From contig NZ_LZLJ01000044.1 in the NCBI RefSeq assembly GCF_001668625.1, positions 1 through 49,775 on the forward strand: a stretch of DNA of 49,775 bases. The letters are read 5' to 3'. Shown here one piece after another: positions 1-9,618 of this stretch; within the stretch, counting starts at the first letter, position 1, and each line of letters starts with the position of its first letter. Made by a program: the position numbers and the translations under genes. The notes below the pieces were generated by a model. That model searched no databases, was not told where the DNA came from, and saw nothing but the letters and a program-made list of their open reading frames with translations. The stretch comes from Mycobacterium sp. 1274756.6. GTDB lineage: Bacteria > Actinomycetota > Actinomycetes > Mycobacteriales > Mycobacteriaceae.

Positions 1-1
1 G

Positions 2-496
2 CCCACCCCGGACTATCCGGCGCAGAGCCGCTACGCATTCGCGCCGGGGGTCACCTGCGTGACGACGCCGGCGGGGGCGGTGCTGCTCAACCCGCCGCGC
101 AGCGAGAAGTTGACCGGGTTGCCCGCCGACCCGGCCACCGCGCTGCCGACCGCCGAAGAGCTCACCGGCATCCTCGACAACCTGGTCGACCCGGAGGTCT
201 CCGACGAGGTGAAGAGCGACCTGGTCGCCGGCGGCCTGGACCGTCACCGCGCCAACGTGTTCAACCACAAGCTGCGCCAAGCCGGTCACCACGGGGCGCT
301 GCCGCTGACCTTCACCGCCGACAACATCACCGCGGCCGGTGAGAACACGGTCACCTCCGACGTCACCGTCACCGGACCCAAGATGGCCTCGCCGATCGAG
401 AAGAACGTCACCTTCGTCAACCAGAACGGCTGGATGCTCTCCCAGGCCGCCGGCGACGAGCTGGTCGAGGCGATCGTGGGCCGGCTGCCCAACTGA
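2..496 (+). CDS. mtb12: MTB12/CFP-2-like secreted low-molecular-weight antigen, 5' truncated
   Basis: The reading frame is open from base 2, so the real start and signal peptide lie left of the window; the GTG at 59 is internal. The visible C-terminal part matches my memory of Mtb MTB12 (Rv2376c), with the pattern LPTAEELTGILDNLVDP near the start and NVTFVNQNGWMLS near the end. The family is exported and abundant in culture filtrate, with an NTF2-like fold and no known enzymatic role. Its position beside the Rv2375 homologue and hrcA agrees with Mtb gene order. It ends 16 nt before the convergent gene's stop. Family identity is fairly sure; function is not known. Confidence 0.8.
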   Translation, partial: PTPDYPAQSRYAFAPGVTCVTTPAGAVLLNPPRSEKLTGLPADPATALPTAEELTGILDNLVDPEVSDEVKSDLVAGGLDRHRANVFNHKLRQAGHHGALPLTFTADNITAAGENTVTSDVTVTGPKMASPIEKNVTFVNQNGWMLSQAAGDELVEAIVGRLPN

Positions 497-512
497 CCGC
501 GCCCGCTGCGCG

Positions 513-839
513 TCAGGCCTCGGCCGACAACCCGTGGTGGCCGAGCACGTCCATGTCGAACAGCCGGGCGTGCAGCACCGTGCGGTTCCGCAACGCCGCG
601 CGAACCGCACGGTGCAGGCCGTCCTCCAGGTAGACGATCCCCTTCCACCGCACCGCGTGCGGGAACAGGTCGCCGTAGAACGTCGAATCCTCCGAGAGCA
701 GCCGGTCGAGGGCCAGCACCGTGGTCGTGGTGACCAGCTCGTCGAGCCGCAGCTGGCGCGGCGGGATCTGCGACCAGTCCCGGTAGGACAACCCGTGCTC
801 GGGATAGGGCTTGCCGTCCCGGACTCCTTTGAAGATCAT
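513..839 (-). CDS. Conserved hypothetical protein, Rv2375 homologue (ParB-like pattern)
   Basis: A 108-residue protein starting MIFKGVRDGKPYPEHG, matching the small conserved mycobacterial gene between mtb12 and hrcA (Rv2375). It contains two 'ARAL/VRAAL' type helices and a segment YLEDGLHRAVRAAL that resembles the DG-H-R-AA signature of ParB/sulfiredoxin-like domains; that comparison is mine and unproven. I have a weak recollection that some databases label relatives as VapB-family antitoxins, but no toxin gene lies next to it. The start is ATG at 839 with only a weak ribosome-binding site. It is transcribed convergently with mtb12 and divergently from hrcA. Confidence 0.75.
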   Translation of the reverse strand: MIFKGVRDGKPYPEHGLSYRDWSQIPPRQLRLDELVTTTTVLALDRLLSEDSTFYGDLFPHAVRWKGIVYLEDGLHRAVRAALRNRTVLHARLFDMDVLGHHGLSAEA

Positions 840-993
840 GAGCGGCTCATCGGGGCAGCGGGGGATGAGACGAGATCATGGGAACCCAGGCTAGTCGCCG
901 TTGCGCACCAGTCGACCCCCGGTGTTGTTAACGGTTGGCAAAAACCCCTGGCAAGGCCCGTAAACTGGAGCCGACCAAGGAGGTGGAACAGCG

Positions 994-2037
994 ATGGGTA
1001 GCGCCGATGATCGTCGCCTCGACGTCCTGCGCGCCATCGTCGCCGACTTCGTGCAATCCCAGGAGCCGGTCGGCTCGAAGGCGCTGGTCGAACGGCACAA
1101 CCTGGGCGTCTCCCCGGCGACCGTGCGCAACGACATGGCGGTGCTCGAAGCGGAGGGCTACATCGCCCAGCCGCACACCAGCTCCGGGCGGGTCCCCACC
1201 GACAAGGGCTACCGGGAGTTCGTCGACCGGCTCGACGGTGTCAAACCCCTCTCCTCGGCCGAACGCCGCGCGATCCTGTCGTTCCTGGAATCCGGTGTGG
1301 ACCTCGACGACGTGCTGCGCCGCGCGGTACGCACCCTGGCGCAGCTGACCCGGCAGGTCGCGGTGGTGCAGTACCCGACGCTGTCCACCTCGACGGTGCG
1401 TCACCTGGAGGTCATCGCGCTGACCCCGGCCCGGTTGCTGATGGTGGTGATCACCGATTCCGGCCGGGTGGATCAGCGCATCGTCGAACTCGGCGACACC
1501 ATCGACGAGCAGCAGCTGGCCCAGCTGCGCGACCTGCTCGGCCAGGCGCTGGAGGGCAAGCGGCTCTCCGCCGCCTCGATCGCGGTCGCCGACCTGGTCA
1601 GCCACTTCGAGCACCCCGAGGGCCAGGCCGTCGGGCTCAGCGACGCGGTGGCCCGTTCGGCGACGGTGCTGCTGGAGTCGCTGGTCGAGCCCGCCGAGGA
1701 GCGGTTGGTGCTCGGCGGCACCGCCAACCTGACCCGCAACGCCGCCGACTTCGGCGGATCGCTGCGCTCGGTGCTGGAGGCGCTGGAGGAGCAGGTGGTG
1801 GTGCTACGGTTGCTGGCGGCCCAGCAGGAGACCGGCAAGGTCACCGTGCGGATCGGCCACGAAACCGAAGCCGAACAGATGGCGGGCACGTCGGTGGTCT
1901 CCACCGCCTACGGCCCGAGCGGCACCGTGTTCGGGGGAATGGGTGTGCTGGGACCCACCCGGATGGACTATCCGGGAACCATCGCGAGTGTCGCCGCGGT
2001 TGCTATGTACATCGGCGAAGTTCTGGGCGCCCGATAG
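994..2037 (+). CDS. hrcA: Heat-inducible transcription repressor HrcA
   Basis: HrcA represses groE-type chaperone genes by binding CIRCE operators. The 347-residue product has the N-terminal winged helix (about 1-80, including [22 protein letters not shown] and the [12 protein letters not shown] turn) followed by the GAF-like dimerisation domain, the family's usual length. The ATG is preceded by a strong AGGAGGTGG. A hexamer TTGGCA at 935-940 and TAAACT at 961-966 could form a promoter but with a long 20-nt spacer. dnaJ2 follows after 27 nt, the usual actinobacterial pair. I see no CIRCE inverted repeat (TTAGCACTC-N9-GAGTGCTAA) upstream. Confidence 0.96.
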   Translation: MGSADDRRLDVLRAIVADFVQSQEPVGSKALVERHNLGVSPATVRNDMAVLEAEGYIAQPHTSSGRVPTDKGYREFVDRLDGVKPLSSAERRAILSFLESGVDLDDVLRRAVRTLAQLTRQVAVVQYPTLSTSTVRHLEVIALTPARLLMVVITDSGRVDQRIVELGDTIDEQQLAQLRDLLGQALEGKRLSAASIAVADLVSHFEHPEGQAVGLSDAVARSATVLLESLVEPAEERLVLGGTANLTRNAADFGGSLRSVLEALEEQVVVLRLLAAQQETGKVTVRIGHETEAEQMAGTSVVSTAYGPSGTVFGGMGVLGPTRMDYPGTIASVAAVAMYIGEVLGAR

Positions 2038-2064
2038 CGGGCACCACGCGGGAAAGGTCAAGCG

Positions 2065-3216
2065 TTGGCACGCGACTACTACGGACTGCTCGGCGTGAGC
2101 AGCAGCGCGAGCGACTCGGAGATCAAGCGCGCCTACCGCAAGCTGGCGCGCGAGCTGCACCCCGACGTCAACCCCGACGAGGCCGCCCAGGCCCGGTTCA
2201 AAGAGGTGAGCGTCGCCTACGAGGTGCTTTCCGACCCGGAGAAGCGCCGCATCGTCGATCTCGGCGGTGACCCGCTGGAGAACGGCGGGGGCCCGGGCAA
2301 CGGGTTCGGCGGGTTCGGGGGCCTCGGCGACGTCTTCGAGGCGTTCTTCGGCGGTGGCGCCGCCACCCGCGGCCCGGTCGGGCGGGTGCGGCCCGGCTCG
2401 GATTCGCTGCTGCGGGTGCGGCTGGATCTCGCCGACTGCGCCACCGGGGTGACCAAGCAGGTCACCGTCGACACCGCTGTGCTCTGCGACCGCTGCCACG
2501 GCCGCGGCACCAACGGCGACTCGACCCCGATGTCGTGTGACACCTGCGGCGGGCGCGGCGAGGTGCAGAGCGTCCAGCGCTCCCTGCTCGGCCAGGTGCT
2601 CACCTCCCGGCCCTGCCCGACCTGCCGCGGCGTCGGCGAGGTCATCCCCGACCCCTGCCACCAGTGCGCCGGTGACGGCCGGGTGCGGGCCCGCCGGGAG
2701 ATCAACGTGAAGATCCCCGCCGGGGTCGGCGACGGCATGCGGGTGCGGCTGGCCGCCCAGGGTGAGGTCGGGCCTGGCGGCGGGCCGGCCGGCGACCTCT
2801 ACGTCGAGGTCCACGAGCAGCCGCACGAGATCTTCGTCCGCGACGGCGACGACCTGCACTGCACCCTCTCGGTGCCGATGGTCGACGCCGCGCTGGGCTC
2901 CGCGGTCACCGTCGAGGCCATCCTCGACGGCCCCACCGAGATCACCATCCCGGCCGGCACCCAGCCGGGCGCGGTGCTCACCCTGCGCGGGCACGGCATG
3001 CCGCACCTGCGGTCGGGGGTGCGCGGCGACCTGCACGCCCACGTCGAGGTGCTGGTGCCCGACCGGCTCGACAGCCACGACACCGACCTGCTGCGCCAGC
3101 TGAAGGAGCGCCGCGACCACGAGACGGCCGAGGTCCGCTCCGCCCGCGGCGCCGGCAGCGGCACCGGCGGCGGTGGCCTGTTCAGCCGGCTGCGCGAGAC
3201 CTTCAGCGGACGCTAG
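2065..3216 (+). CDS. dnaJ2: Chaperone protein DnaJ2 (Hsp40)
   Basis: Co-chaperone that stimulates DnaK ATPase and delivers substrates. The 383-residue protein has a J domain with the essential HPD at residues 32-34, a Gly/Phe-rich linker (about 66-105), and four zinc-binding CxxCxGxG repeats with cysteine pairs at 141/144, 158/161, 184/187 and 198/201, then the C-terminal substrate-binding domains. The start is TTG at 2065, preceded by GGGAAAGG; the next residues [10 protein letters not shown] are the conserved beginning of the J domain, which fixes the start. It lies 27 nt after hrcA and 4 nt before rsmE, so the three are probably cotranscribed. Confidence 0.96.
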   Translation: MARDYYGLLGVSSSASDSEIKRAYRKLARELHPDVNPDEAAQARFKEVSVAYEVLSDPEKRRIVDLGGDPLENGGGPGNGFGGFGGLGDVFEAFFGGGAATRGPVGRVRPGSDSLLRVRLDLADCATGVTKQVTVDTAVLCDRCHGRGTNGDSTPMSCDTCGGRGEVQSVQRSLLGQVLTSRPCPTCRGVGEVIPDPCHQCAGDGRVRARREINVKIPAGVGDGMRVRLAAQGEVGPGGGPAGDLYVEVHEQPHEIFVRDGDDLHCTLSVPMVDAALGSAVTVEAILDGPTEITIPAGTQPGAVLTLRGHGMPHLRSGVRGDLHAHVEVLVPDRLDSHDTDLLRQLKERRDHETAEVRSARGAGSGTGGGGLFSRLRETFSGR

Positions 3217-3220
3217 CGCG

Positions 3221-4006
3221 GTGCTCGGCCTGTTCTACGTCGATGCCCTGCCCGAACCCGGGGCACTGGCCGACGTCGACGGCCAGGAAGGCTTCCACGC
3301 GGCCCGGGTGCGCCGCATCCGGCCCGGCGAGCAGCTGATGCTCGGCGACGGGGCCGGCGGGCTGGCGCACTGCGTGGTCGAAACCGCCGACCGCGACGGG
3401 CTGCGCGCCCGCGTCCTCGACCGCCGGCAGGTGCCCGCGCCGTCGCCGCCGGTCACCGTCGTGCAGGCCCTGCCCAAATCCGACCGGTCCGAGCTGGCGA
3501 TCGAGCTGGCCACCGAGGCCGGCGCGGACGCGTTCGTCGGCTGGTCGGCGGCGCGGTGCGTGGCCCGCTGGGACGGCGCCCGCGCCGAGAAGGGCCTGCG
3601 GCGCTGGCGCGCGGTGGCCCGCGCCGCGGCGCGGCAGTCCCGCCGCGCCCACATCCCGGACGTCGGCGGCCCGCTCACCACCCCGCAGCTGACCGACCTG
3701 GTCCGCGAGCAGGTCAGCGCGGGCACCCTGGTGCTCGCCCTGCACGAATCGGCGCGCACCCCGCTCACCGAGCGGGCCGTCGGCCGGGCCGCGGCGGTGC
3801 TGCTGCTGGTCGGCCCGGAGGGCGGGATCAGCGATGAGGAACTGGCCGCGCTGACCGGGGCCGGGGCGGTCACCGCCCGGCTGGGTCCGACGGTGCTGCG
3901 CACCTCGACCGCCGCGGCGGTCGCCCTGGGTGCGCTGGGGGTGCTCACCGCCCGCTGGGCGGAAGCGGCGCAACTGGGGGAGTGGTCGCCCTCAGCGGTA
4001 GACTGA
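3221..4006 (+). CDS. rsmE: 16S rRNA m3U1498 methyltransferase RsmE
   Basis: SPOUT-class, SAM-dependent methyltransferase that methylates N3 of U1498 in 16S rRNA. The GTG at 3221 gives 261 residues beginning [14 protein letters not shown]; an in-frame start at 3173 would run inside dnaJ2 and add unconserved sequence, so I reject it. Recognisable features are the N-terminal PUA-like domain ([14 protein letters not shown]), the [22 protein letters not shown] segment, and the C-terminal trefoil-knot SAM site [15 protein letters not shown] with [17 protein letters not shown]. The 4-nt gap to dnaJ2 implies translation coupling. In Mtb a PE_PGRS gene separates this gene from phoH; here the gap is only 50 nt. 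Confidence 0.95.
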   Translation: MLGLFYVDALPEPGALADVDGQEGFHAARVRRIRPGEQLMLGDGAGGLAHCVVETADRDGLRARVLDRRQVPAPSPPVTVVQALPKSDRSELAIELATEAGADAFVGWSAARCVARWDGARAEKGLRRWRAVARAAARQSRRAHIPDVGGPLTTPQLTDLVREQVSAGTLVLALHESARTPLTERAVGRAAAVLLLVGPEGGISDEELAALTGAGAVTARLGPTVLRTSTAAAVALGALGVLTARWAEAAQLGEWSPSAVD

Positions 4007-4056
4007 GGAATCCGAGTACGCCGCCCGAACACACCGAAAGCAGGCACTGAGCACTC

Positions 4057-5091
4057 TTGACGCTCCGCGAGACCAACGCCGCCGACCCGGCCACCCCGTC
4101 GCCGGTGCGCAGCGGCATCGACGTTCCCCCCGACCTTGTCATGGGCCTGCTCGGCTCCGGCGACGAGAACCTCCGTGAGCTCGAGGCCGCCCTCGCCGCC
4201 GACCTGCATGTGCGCGGCAACGTCGTCACCCTCACCGGCGAGCCCGCCGACGTGGCGCTGGCCGAACGGGTCATCGCCGAACTGATCACGGTGGTGGCGC
4301 GGCGCAAACCGCTGACCCCCGACGTGGTGCGGCACAGCGTCGCCATGCTGGTCGGCGCCGGCAACGAGTCGCCCGCCGAGGTGTTCACCCTGGACATCCT
4401 GTCGCGGCGCGGTAAGACGATCCGGCCCAAGACGCTCAACCAGAAGCACTACGTCGACGCCATCGATGAGCACACCATCGTGTTCGGGATCGGCCCCGCC
4501 GGCACCGGCAAGACCTACCTGGCGATGGCCAAAGCCGTGCACGCGCTGCAGAACAAGCAGGTCACCCGGATCATCCTGACCCGCCCGGCCGTCGAGGCCG
4601 GCGAGCGCCTCGGGTTTCTGCCCGGCTCGCTGAGCGAGAAGATCGACCCGTATCTGCGTCCGCTCTACGACGCGCTGCACGACATGATGGACCCGGAGTT
4701 GATCGGCAAACTGATGGCGTCGGGGGTGATCGAGGTGGCGCCGCTGGCCTACATGCGCGGCCGCACCCTCAACGACGCGTTCATCATCCTCGACGAGGCG
4801 CAGAACACCACCGCCGAGCAGATGAAGATGTTTCTGACCCGGTTGGGCTTCGGGTCCAAGATCGTCGTCACCGGCGACGTCACCCAGGTCGACCTGCCCG
4901 GCGGGTCCCGCTCCGGGCTGCGGGCGGCCACCGAGGTGCTCGCCGGCATCGACGACATCCATTTCGCCGAATTGACCAGCGCCGACGTGGTGCGCCACCG
5001 GCTGGTCTCGGAGATCGTCGACGCCTACGAGCGGCACACCGCCGAGTCGCACGGGCCGGGCCTGCGCATCAACCGGGCCGCGCGGCGGTGA
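4057..5091 (+). CDS. phoH: PhoH family ATPase (PhoH1)
   Basis: A 344-residue P-loop NTPase of the PhoH family, thought to act in RNA metabolism alongside YbeY. It has an N-terminal KH-like region (about 25-85), Walker A GPAGTGKT at 146-153, and Walker B IILDEAQN at 243-250, followed by sensor segment [11 protein letters not shown]. It starts with TTG at 4057; the N-terminus aligns with Mtb PhoH1 from memory. A TAGACT hexamer at 3999-4004, overlapping the rsmE stop, may supply a local promoter. ybeY begins 7 nt downstream, and the phoH-ybeY-CorC-era order is widely conserved. Confidence 0.95.
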   Translation: MTLRETNAADPATPSPVRSGIDVPPDLVMGLLGSGDENLRELEAALAADLHVRGNVVTLTGEPADVALAERVIAELITVVARRKPLTPDVVRHSVAMLVGAGNESPAEVFTLDILSRRGKTIRPKTLNQKHYVDAIDEHTIVFGIGPAGTGKTYLAMAKAVHALQNKQVTRIILTRPAVEAGERLGFLPGSLSEKIDPYLRPLYDALHDMMDPELIGKLMASGVIEVAPLAYMRGRTLNDAFIILDEAQNTTAEQMKMFLTRLGFGSKIVVTGDVTQVDLPGGSRSGLRAATEVLAGIDDIHFAELTSADVVRHRLVSEIVDAYERHTAESHGPGLRINRAARR

Positions 5092-5098
5092 CCGGCCG

Positions 5099-5635
5099 GT
5101 GAGCATCGAGGTCTCCAACGAGTCCGGTCTCGACATCTCCGAGACCGAACTGGTCAGCGTCGCCAAGTTCGTCATCGAGCAGTTGGACGTCAACCCGGCC
5201 GCGGAGCTCTCGCTGGTGCTCGTCGACAGCGCCACCATGGCCGACCTGCACATGCGGTGGATGGACCTGCCCGGCCCGACCGACGTGATGAGCTTCCCGA
5301 TGGACGAGATCGAACCGGGCGGGCGTCCCGATGCGCCCGAGCCCGGCCCGGCGATGCTCGGCGACATCGTGCTGTGCCCGCAATTCGCCGCCGGTCAGGC
5401 CGAGGCCGCCGGGCACAGTCTGGGCCACGAACTGGCGCTGCTCACCGTCCACGGGGTGCTGCACCTGCTCGGCTACGACCACGCCGAACCGGCCGAGGAG
5501 AAAGAGATGTTCGCCCTGCAGAACCGGCTGCTGGAGGAGTGGGTCGACGCGGAGGTGGCGGGCTACCGGCGAGACCGGCAGGCCGAGCGGGACCAGCGGC
5601 TGCTGGACCGATCCCGGCACTTCGACGCCCCGTGA
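5099..5635 (+). CDS. ybeY: Endoribonuclease YbeY (rRNA maturation factor)
   Basis: Metal-dependent single-strand endoribonuclease involved in 16S rRNA 3'-end maturation and ribosome quality control. The 178-residue protein carries the family motif [11 protein letters not shown], with the three zinc-ligand histidines at 118, 122 and 128, and the upstream [10 protein letters not shown] segment. GTG start at 5099, 7 nt after phoH. Its TGA stop overlaps the GTG of the next gene by 4 nt, so the two are translationally coupled. The C-terminus extends about 50 residues past the catalytic motif with a charged tail. Confidence 0.96.
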   Translation: MSIEVSNESGLDISETELVSVAKFVIEQLDVNPAAELSLVLVDSATMADLHMRWMDLPGPTDVMSFPMDEIEPGGRPDAPEPGPAMLGDIVLCPQFAAGQAEAAGHSLGHELALLTVHGVLHLLGYDHAEPAEEKEMFALQNRLLEEWVDAEVAGYRRDRQAERDQRLLDRSRHFDAP

Positions 5636-6918
5636 GCACCCTGGCCCCGCTGTTCGGCGCGATCGTGCTGGTGGTCCTCGGCGGGCTGTTCGCCGCCATC
5701 GACGCCGCGATGAGCACCGTGTCGATCGCCCGGGTGCAGGAGATGGTCCGCGACGAGCGGCCCGGCGCGGTGCGGCTGACCAAGCTGGTCGCCGACCGGC
5801 CCAGCTACATCAACCTGGTGGTGCTGCTGCGGATCACCTGCGAGGTGACCGCCACCGTGCTGCTGGTCGCGTTCCTCTACGGCGAGCTGGGTTGGGGCTG
5901 GGGCCGGCTGTCGGCGGCGGTGGTGATGGTGGTGATCAGCTTCGTGTTGATCGGGGTGTGGCCGCGCACCATCGGCAGGCAGAACGCCTACTCGATCTCG
6001 CTGACGGCCGCGCTTCCGCTGCAAGTGATCTCGGTTCTGCTCACCCCGATCAGCCGGCTGCTGGTGCTGGTGGGTAACGCGCTGACCCCCGGCGGCGGTC
6101 TGCGCAACGGCCCGTTCGCCTCCGAGATCGAGTTGCGGGAGGTCGTCGACCTCGCCCAGCAGCGCGGCGTCGTCGCCGACGACGAACGCCGGATGATCCA
6201 AAGCGTTTTCGAACTCGGCGACACCCCGGCCCGCGAGGTGATGGTGCCGCGCACCGAGATGGTCTGGATCGAGGGCGGGAAATCGGCTGCCCAGGCGACC
6301 TCGCTCGCGGTGCGCAGCGGGCACTCCCGCATCCCGGTGATCGGCGAGAACGTCGACGACGTGATCGGCGTGGCCTACTTGAAAGACGTTGTCCGGCAAA
6401 CCTATTACTCACCCAACAGCGGCCAGGACGTCACCGTGTCGCAGCTGATGCGCCCGGCGGTGTTCGTGCCCGACTCCAAGCCGCTGGACGACCTGCTGCG
6501 CGAGATGCAACGCGACCGCTACCACATGGCCCTGCTGGTCGACGAGTACGGCGCCATCGCCGGGCTGGTCAGCATCGAAGACGTGCTCGAGGAGATCGTC
6601 GGCGAGATCGCCGACGAATACGACCAGGACGAGGTCGCCCCGGTCGAAGAACTCGGCGACCGCTGCTACCGGGTGTCGGCCCGGCTGCCGATCGAGGACG
6701 TCGGCGAACTGTACGGTATCGAGTTCGACCCCGACCTCGACGTCGACACCGTCGGCGGGCTGCTGGGCCTGGAGCTCGGCCGGGTGCCGCTGCCGGGCGC
6801 CGAGGTGGTCTGGAACGGGTTGCTGCTGCGCGCTGAGGCCGGCCCGGACCGTCGCGGCCGGGTGCGGGTGGGCACCGTGCTGATCAGCCCGATGGAACCG
6901 GAGGAGAACGATGAGTGA
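5632..6918 (+). CDS. CorC/HlyC-type CBS-domain membrane transporter (hemolysin-like)
   Basis: A 428-residue integral membrane protein of the CorC/CNNM family, presumed to export Mg2+ or other divalent cations; the hemolysin label is historical. The GTG at 5632 overlaps the ybeY stop by 4 nt (GTGA), which selects this start over longer open reading. Domains are a DUF21 transmembrane region (about 1-145), a CBS pair (about 200-320, with [10 protein letters not shown] and [28 protein letters not shown]), and a C-terminal CorC_HlyC domain (about 335-420, [17 protein letters not shown]). It matches Mtb Rv2366c. Its last 8 nt overlap the next gene. The cation transported cannot be told from sequence. 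Confidence 0.92.
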   Translation: MSTLAPLFGAIVLVVLGGLFAAIDAAMSTVSIARVQEMVRDERPGAVRLTKLVADRPSYINLVVLLRITCEVTATVLLVAFLYGELGWGWGRLSAAVVMVVISFVLIGVWPRTIGRQNAYSISLTAALPLQVISVLLTPISRLLVLVGNALTPGGGLRNGPFASEIELREVVDLAQQRGVVADDERRMIQSVFELGDTPAREVMVPRTEMVWIEGGKSAAQATSLAVRSGHSRIPVIGENVDDVIGVAYLKDVVRQTYYSPNSGQDVTVSQLMRPAVFVPDSKPLDDLLREMQRDRYHMALLVDEYGAIAGLVSIEDVLEEIVGEIADEYDQDEVAPVEELGDRCYRVSARLPIEDVGELYGIEFDPDLDVDTVGGLLGLELGRVPLPGAEVVWNGLLLRAEAGPDRRGRVRVGTVLISPMEPEENDE

Positions 6919-7231
6919 CCCGCTGAACCCCGAGGACACCAAGCTGGTGGTGTTGGCGCGCGGGGCGATGGGCCGCGCCGAGGCCGGCAGCGGCGCCGCG
7001 GTGCGCGACCTCGACGGCCGCACCTACGCCGGCGCCCCGGTGCGGCTCAGCGGGCTGGACCTGACCGCGCTGCAGACCGCGGTGGCCACCGCGGTGTCCA
7101 GCGGCGCCGCCGGGCTGGAGGCGGTGGTGCTGGTCGGCGGCACCGTCGACGACGCCGGCGTGCCCGCCGTGCGCGACCTGTCGCCGGAGGCGACGATCAT
7201 CGTCACCGACCGGGGCGGGACACCGCTGTGA
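6911..7231 (+). CDS. Cytidine-deaminase-like small protein without zinc ligands, Rv2365c homologue
   Basis: A 106-residue protein whose core ([19 protein letters not shown] ... [15 protein letters not shown]) follows the layout of a cytidine deaminase: the beta hairpin, then the helix that normally carries [HC]AE, then the helix that normally starts PCxxC. The protein contains no Cys and no His, so it cannot bind the catalytic zinc in the known way. It overlaps the CorC-like gene by 8 nt and era by 4 nt, so its production is tied to the ribosome-maturation operon. Function unknown; a structural or nucleotide-binding role is only a guess. Confidence 0.85.
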   Translation: MSDPLNPEDTKLVVLARGAMGRAEAGSGAAVRDLDGRTYAGAPVRLSGLDLTALQTAVATAVSSGAAGLEAVVLVGGTVDDAGVPAVRDLSPEATIIVTDRGGTPL

Positions 7232-8127
7232 GCGAGTTCCGGTCCGGCTTCGTGTGCCTGGTCGGGCGCCCCAACACCGGCAAGTCCACCCTGACCAATG
7301 CGCTGGTGGGCGCCAAGGTGGCGATCACCTCCAACCGCCCGCAGACCACCCGGCACACGATCCGCGGCGTGGTGCACCGGGAGAACTTCCAGATCGTGCT
7401 GGTCGACACCCCGGGCCTGCACCGCCCGCGCACCCTGCTCGGCAAACGGCTCAACGACCTGGTCCGCGACACCTACCGCGAAGTTGACGTCATCGCGCTG
7501 TGCATCCCGGCCGACGAGAAGATCGGCCCCGGCGACCGCTGGATCGCCGAGCAGATCCGCGCCGTCGCCCCCACCACCACGGTGATCGGGGTGGTCACCA
7601 AGATCGACAAGGTGGCCCGCGAGCGGGTCGCCGAACAACTCGTCGCCACCAGCGAACTGCTCGGGCCGGACACGGAGATCGTGCCGGTCTCGGCGGTCGC
7701 CGGGGAGCAGATCGACGTGCTCATCGACGTGCTGGTGGCGCAGTTGGCGCCCGGCCCGGCGTTCTACCCCGACGGTGAACTCACCGACGAACCGGAAGAG
7801 ACGCTGATGGCCGAGTTCATCCGGGAGGCCGCCCTGGAAGGGGTCCGGGAGGAACTGCCGCATTCGCTGGCGGTGGTGATCGACGAGGTCAACCCGCGCG
7901 CCGACCGCGACGACCTGATCGACGTGCACGCCATCCTGTACGTCGAACGGCCCAGCCAGAAGGCGATCGTGATCGGCCGGGGCGGCTCCCGGCTCCGCGA
8001 GGTCGGCACCGCCGCGCGGCATCAGATCGAGAAACTGCTGGGCACCAAGGTGTATCTGGACCTGCGGGTCAAGGTCGCCAAGAACTGGCAGCGCGATCCC
8101 AAACAGCTGGGGCGACTGGGGTTTTGA
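7228..8127 (+). CDS. era: GTPase Era
   Basis: Essential GTPase for 30S assembly that binds the 3' end of 16S rRNA. The 299-residue protein has G1 GRPNTGKS at 13-20, G3 DTPG at 60-63, G4 TKID at 124-127, and a C-terminal KH domain containing VIGRGGSRLREVG. The GTG at 7228 overlaps the stop of the CDA-like gene by 4 nt. It closes the plus-strand ybeY-era operon; 13 nt of spacer separate it from the convergent amidase gene. Confidence 0.97.
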   Translation: MSEFRSGFVCLVGRPNTGKSTLTNALVGAKVAITSNRPQTTRHTIRGVVHRENFQIVLVDTPGLHRPRTLLGKRLNDLVRDTYREVDVIALCIPADEKIGPGDRWIAEQIRAVAPTTTVIGVVTKIDKVARERVAEQLVATSELLGPDTEIVPVSAVAGEQIDVLIDVLVAQLAPGPAFYPDGELTDEPEETLMAEFIREAALEGVREELPHSLAVVIDEVNPRADRDDLIDVHAILYVERPSQKAIVIGRGGSRLREVGTAARHQIEKLLGTKVYLDLRVKVAKNWQRDPKQLGRLGF

Positions 8128-8140
8128 CCCCGGCGGCGGG

Positions 8141-9556
8141 CTACTCCCACCAGATGTCGGGTTGCTCGCCGGCCCACCCGGAGACCGCCTCCAGCTCGGC
8201 GGCCAGCGAGATCAGCAGCGGCTCACTGTTGGCCGGGCCCATCAGCTGCACCCCGATCGGCAGGCCGTCGGAGGTGAACCCGGCCGGGATGTTGACCGAC
8301 GGCCAGCCCAACAGGTTCCACGGCCAGGTCACCGGGCAGGCGCGGATCATCGCGCGATCGGTGCGGGTGCCGCCCAGGTCGTCGAAGGCGTCCACGCGCG
8401 GCGGCGGCTGCGCGGTGGTCGGCGCCAGGATCACATCCACGTTGCGGAAGATCATCCCGATCCGCCGCCGGGTCTTGGCCTCCCGCTTGCGGGCCCGCCG
8501 CAGCACCGACTCCGACAGCAGCCTCCCCACCTTGATGTTGGCCTCGGTGCGCGGGTCCAGGGTGACCCCGTCGCCGAGCCGGTAGGCGGCATCCATCACC
8601 CCCGCGGTGGAGCGGGCCAGGAAATTCCACGACGCGCGCACCCCGTAGTCGGGGTTGGCGGTGACCACCGGGTGGCCCAGCCGGCCGAGCTGCGCGGCGG
8701 TGGACTCCAGGGCGGCGCGGATCTCCGGATGCAGCCGGGCCCGGAACCCGGTGAACGGGAACCGGGTCGACAGCCCCACTCGCAGCGGCCCGCTGACCGT
8801 GCCGCCGGGCGGATACACCCGCACCGGCGGCGGTTTGTGCAGGTCCCCGTCGGCGTTGCCGGCCACCGCGTCGAGCACCAGCGCCGCATCGGCGACCGTG
8901 CGCGCCAGCACCCCGTTGACGGTGATGCCGTTGAACGCCTCCGGCAGCGGCCACGTCGAGATGCGGCCGCGCTGCGGCTTGATGCCCACCAGATGCGTCC
9001 AGGCGGCCGGGATCCGGACACTGCCCGCCCCGTCGGAGCCGATCGCGGCGGTGACCAGCCCGGCGGCCACCGCCGCGGCGCTGCCGCCCGACGAGCCGCC
9101 GGGGGTGTGGTGGCGGGACCACGGATTGCGGGTGTAGCCGAACCCCGGGCCGCTGGTGAACGGCCACTGGCCCAGCTCGCAGGTGTTGGTTTTGCCGACG
9201 ATGACCGCGCCGGCCGCCCGCAGCCGGCGCACCACCTCGGCGTCGGCGCCGGCCGGGGCCACATAGCCCTGGCTGCCGAACGCGGTGGGCACCCCGGCCA
9301 CGTCGACGTCGTCCTTGACCGCGATCGGCACCCCCAGCAACGGCGCGTCGTGGCCGGCGGCGCGGCGGCGGTCGGCGTCGGCCGCCGCGGCCAGCGCGGA
9401 TTCGGTCAGCACCACCTTGAAGGCGTTCAACGTCGGCTGGCTCGCCTCGATCCGGTCCAGCGTGGCCCGCACCAGCTCCACCGAGGTCACCTCGCCGCCG
9501 GCGAGGCGATACAGCTGCTCGGTGAGGGTGGGGAACCGGACTGCGGGGCTAGTCAT
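8141..9556 (-). CDS. amiA2: Amidase, amidase-signature family (AmiA2)
   Basis: Hydrolyses an amide bond in an unidentified substrate. The 471-residue protein shows the amidase-signature region: catalytic Lys81 in AVKDDVDVAG, the cis-Ser in GGSSGGSAAAVAAG (Ser155/156) and the nucleophile Ser179 in GSDGAGSVRIP. Length is normal. Gene order (era convergent, recO divergent) identifies it as the Mtb amiA2 (Rv2363) homologue. The ATG at 9556 follows a TACAGT -10-like hexamer by 8 nt inside a 17-bp near-palindrome, suggesting a regulated, possibly leaderless transcript. Some family members are GatA, but no gatB/gatC is nearby. Confidence 0.92.
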   Translation of the reverse strand: MTSPAVRFPTLTEQLYRLAGGEVTSVELVRATLDRIEASQPTLNAFKVVLTESALAAAADADRRRAAGHDAPLLGVPIAVKDDVDVAGVPTAFGSQGYVAPAGADAEVVRRLRAAGAVIVGKTNTCELGQWPFTSGPGFGYTRNPWSRHHTPGGSSGGSAAAVAAGLVTAAIGSDGAGSVRIPAAWTHLVGIKPQRGRISTWPLPEAFNGITVNGVLARTVADAALVLDAVAGNADGDLHKPPPVRVYPPGGTVSGPLRVGLSTRFPFTGFRARLHPEIRAALESTAAQLGRLGHPVVTANPDYGVRASWNFLARSTAGVMDAAYRLGDGVTLDPRTEANIKVGRLLSESVLRRARKREAKTRRRIGMIFRNVDVILAPTTAQPPPRVDAFDDLGGTRTDRAMIRACPVTWPWNLLGWPSVNIPAGFTSDGLPIGVQLMGPANSEPLLISLAAELEAVSGWAGEQPDIWWE

Positions 9557-9573
9557 CGGTACAGACTGTATCG
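9557..9573. promoter_or_regulatory. Operator-like near-palindrome over the amiA2 -10 element
   Basis: Arms CGGTACAG and CTGTATCG around a central A match at 7 of 8 positions as inverted repeats. The minus-strand reading contains TACAGT (9565-9570), 8 nt before the amiA2 ATG, so the dyad would cover the -10 region. The recO start lies 45 nt away on the other strand, so one factor could affect both. The binding protein is unknown. Confidence 0.4.
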
Positions 9574-9618
9574 GCGCGCTTCGGCCGGGTTGTCGCGACG
9601 CGGTGCCACACTGGTGCG

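Noticed and set aside
513..839. VapB-type toxin-antitoxin module
   Set aside because: No VapC/PIN-domain gene adjoins it, and the visible motif is not a classical VapB DNA-binding fold.
3235..5367. Long minus-strand open frame of 710 codons
   Set aside because: It is antisense to rsmE, phoH and ybeY, all with clear family motifs, and its own translation shows no motif and an Arg/Ser-rich composition typical of GC-rich shadow frames.
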